This document shows, one piece after another, positions 63,415 through 64,000 of a stretch of DNA of 64,000 bases; position 1 is the stretch's first letter; the number at the start of each line of letters is the position of its first letter. This stretch comes from Helicobacter saguini (GTDB taxonomy: Bacteria > Campylobacterota > Campylobacteria > Campylobacterales > Helicobacteraceae), in assembly GCF_000762875.2 (NCBI RefSeq), contig NZ_JRMP02000006.1, forward strand, positions 1 to 64,000, in the 5' to 3' direction. The position numbers and the translations under genes were made by a program. The notes below the pieces were generated by a model. It was not told the DNA's origin and made no database searches. It was given only the letters and a program-made list of their open reading frames with translations.

Positions 63415-64000
63415 ATAACGCCTTTTTTCCTTAGTTTTTCTTGCAAATATTCGTATAATTGTAGTCGCAATTTGTTGATAAAACGTAATTTTCTAATCTT
63501 TTTATTAGAATCTTTGCAATCTTTTGGCGGCAGCGTGTAAAATGAGTTGTTACCTAGTAAAATGCAGTCTTCTTTGTAGAGTTTAAAGTAGATTTCGCTA
63601 AATTTTGATAGGACAAAATAGTTTGGTTTATCCTTGCGAATGCTTAAAAATTTCCCATAGATTCCAAGTGAGCCATGAGATGCGATTATGTGTTTAGCGC
63701 GGCTTATCGCGTATAAATCAAGATAGCCTTTATCACTGCCATTTTGCTCACAAATTGTGTAATTTATGTGGTTTAAATGTGGGATAATATGATTTTTTAT
63801 CCATTCTACTTCATCGCTAAAAAAATAAAATTTAACATTAGAATCTAGTTTATTGATAAGATTTATTGCGTTTAAAAAGTAGTCTTTATTTGGTGGGTAG
63901 CCATAAAGTGTATAGCCACTAACATCGCCTCGTCTTATGTGGATAGCACACGAATTAGATTCTAAAATCTCATTTACTAAGGGTTTTATAGAATCTTTAT
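63411..64000 (-). CDS. GT11-like fucosyltransferase, 3' part (truncated by window edge)
   Basis: A minus-strand frame is open from the window edge to TGA at 63411-63413. It has the nucleotide-sugar motif [13 protein letters not shown], then [35 protein letters not shown] and a basic C-terminal end. HxRRGD and the later S-x-x-S/H-x-x-G region are GT11 features. It is the second GT11-type gene in the window and overlaps the aminotransferase start (ATGA). N-terminal GxGNQ motifs would lie outside the window, so any phase-variable tract there is not visible. Confidence 0.8.
   Translation of the reverse strand, partial: KDSIKPLVNEILESNSCAIHIRRGDVSGYTLYGYPPNKDYFLNAINLINKLDSNVKFYFFSDEVEWIKNHIIPHLNHINYTICEQNGSDKGYLDLYAISRAKHIIASHGSLGIYGKFLSIRKDKPNYFVLSKFSEIYFKLYKEDCILLGNNSFYTLPPKDCKDSNKKIRKLRFINKLRLQLYEYLQEKLRKKGVI

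Noticed and set aside
1-64000. tRNA or rRNA genes
   Set aside because: I looked for the T-arm consensus with cloverleaf pairing and for rRNA-like GC-rich blocks and found none I could support. A covariance-model scan would settle this.

Overview
The window looks like the chromosome of an enterohepatic Helicobacter-type epsilonproteobacterium. The base composition is AT-rich. The gene content fits: an FrdCAB fumarate reductase of Wolinella type, the pseudaminic acid enzyme PseC, futalosine-pathway MqnA, a periplasmic ATP-dependent DNA ligase, DUF507, class II DAHP synthase and HypF. CheR and CheB plus type VI secretion genes argue against H. pylori and for the enterohepatic group. The species assignment is inference.

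Layout. Bases 1-6100 are an accessory block: a PD-(D/E)XK nuclease flanked by a perfect 130-bp direct repeat, an FkbM methyltransferase behind a T17 tract, a membrane protein with a DnaJ-like cysteine-rich domain, and a phase-variable GT11 fucosyltransferase. Bases 6.1-15 kb carry dxr, a ZnuA-like binding protein, gltA, an isolated tssL and frdCAB. Bases 15.2-22.4 kb carry an arginase-family gene, cheR-cheB-tssE-tssF and a U32 peptidase. Bases 22.5-25 kb hold a compact AAA+ ATPase operon with three small proteins. Bases 25-34.7 kb hold ung, rpsF-ssb-rpsR, tal, pseC, metQ, comF, coaD-tmk and a phase-variable polysaccharide deacetylase. Bases 34.7-43.2 kb hold a large S6-type autotransporter and a phase-variable TonB-dependent receptor. 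Bases 43.2-58.2 kb hold an HxlR regulator with a divergent NmrA-like gene, hypF, rpsP-khpA-rimM-lig, class II DAHP synthase, several exported or lipoproteins, mqnA, a RelB/YafQ-type pair and a trpC-trpF fusion. The right end has mfd, a sugar aminotransferase and a truncated GT11 gene.

The most striking property is a short near-palindrome, AGAWTCT (AGATTCT on one strand, AGAATCT on the other), scattered through almost the whole window. Between genes it forms inverted pairs and dense clusters. Inside genes it lies mostly in one reading frame and writes D-S-K, D-S-I and I-E-S strings into long hydrophilic inserts that interrupt or extend housekeeping enzymes (Dxr, HypF, Mfd, Tmk, RimM, ComF, TrpCF, PseC, arginase, MqnA). 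Other short repeats (GTCATTGCGAG...GTGGCAATC, a GGTGGGTGGGCG word, an AAGTTAGAAAATTTAGAA word) occur in the same places.

A second theme is contingency. Three surface-related genes are out of frame at simple repeats in this isolate: (GA)n in the fucosyltransferase, G11 in the deacetylase, G14 in the TonB receptor. Two unrelated transcription units share one 5' element with a long T tract. The AAA+ operon behind one of these elements is the best candidate here for an undescribed system.
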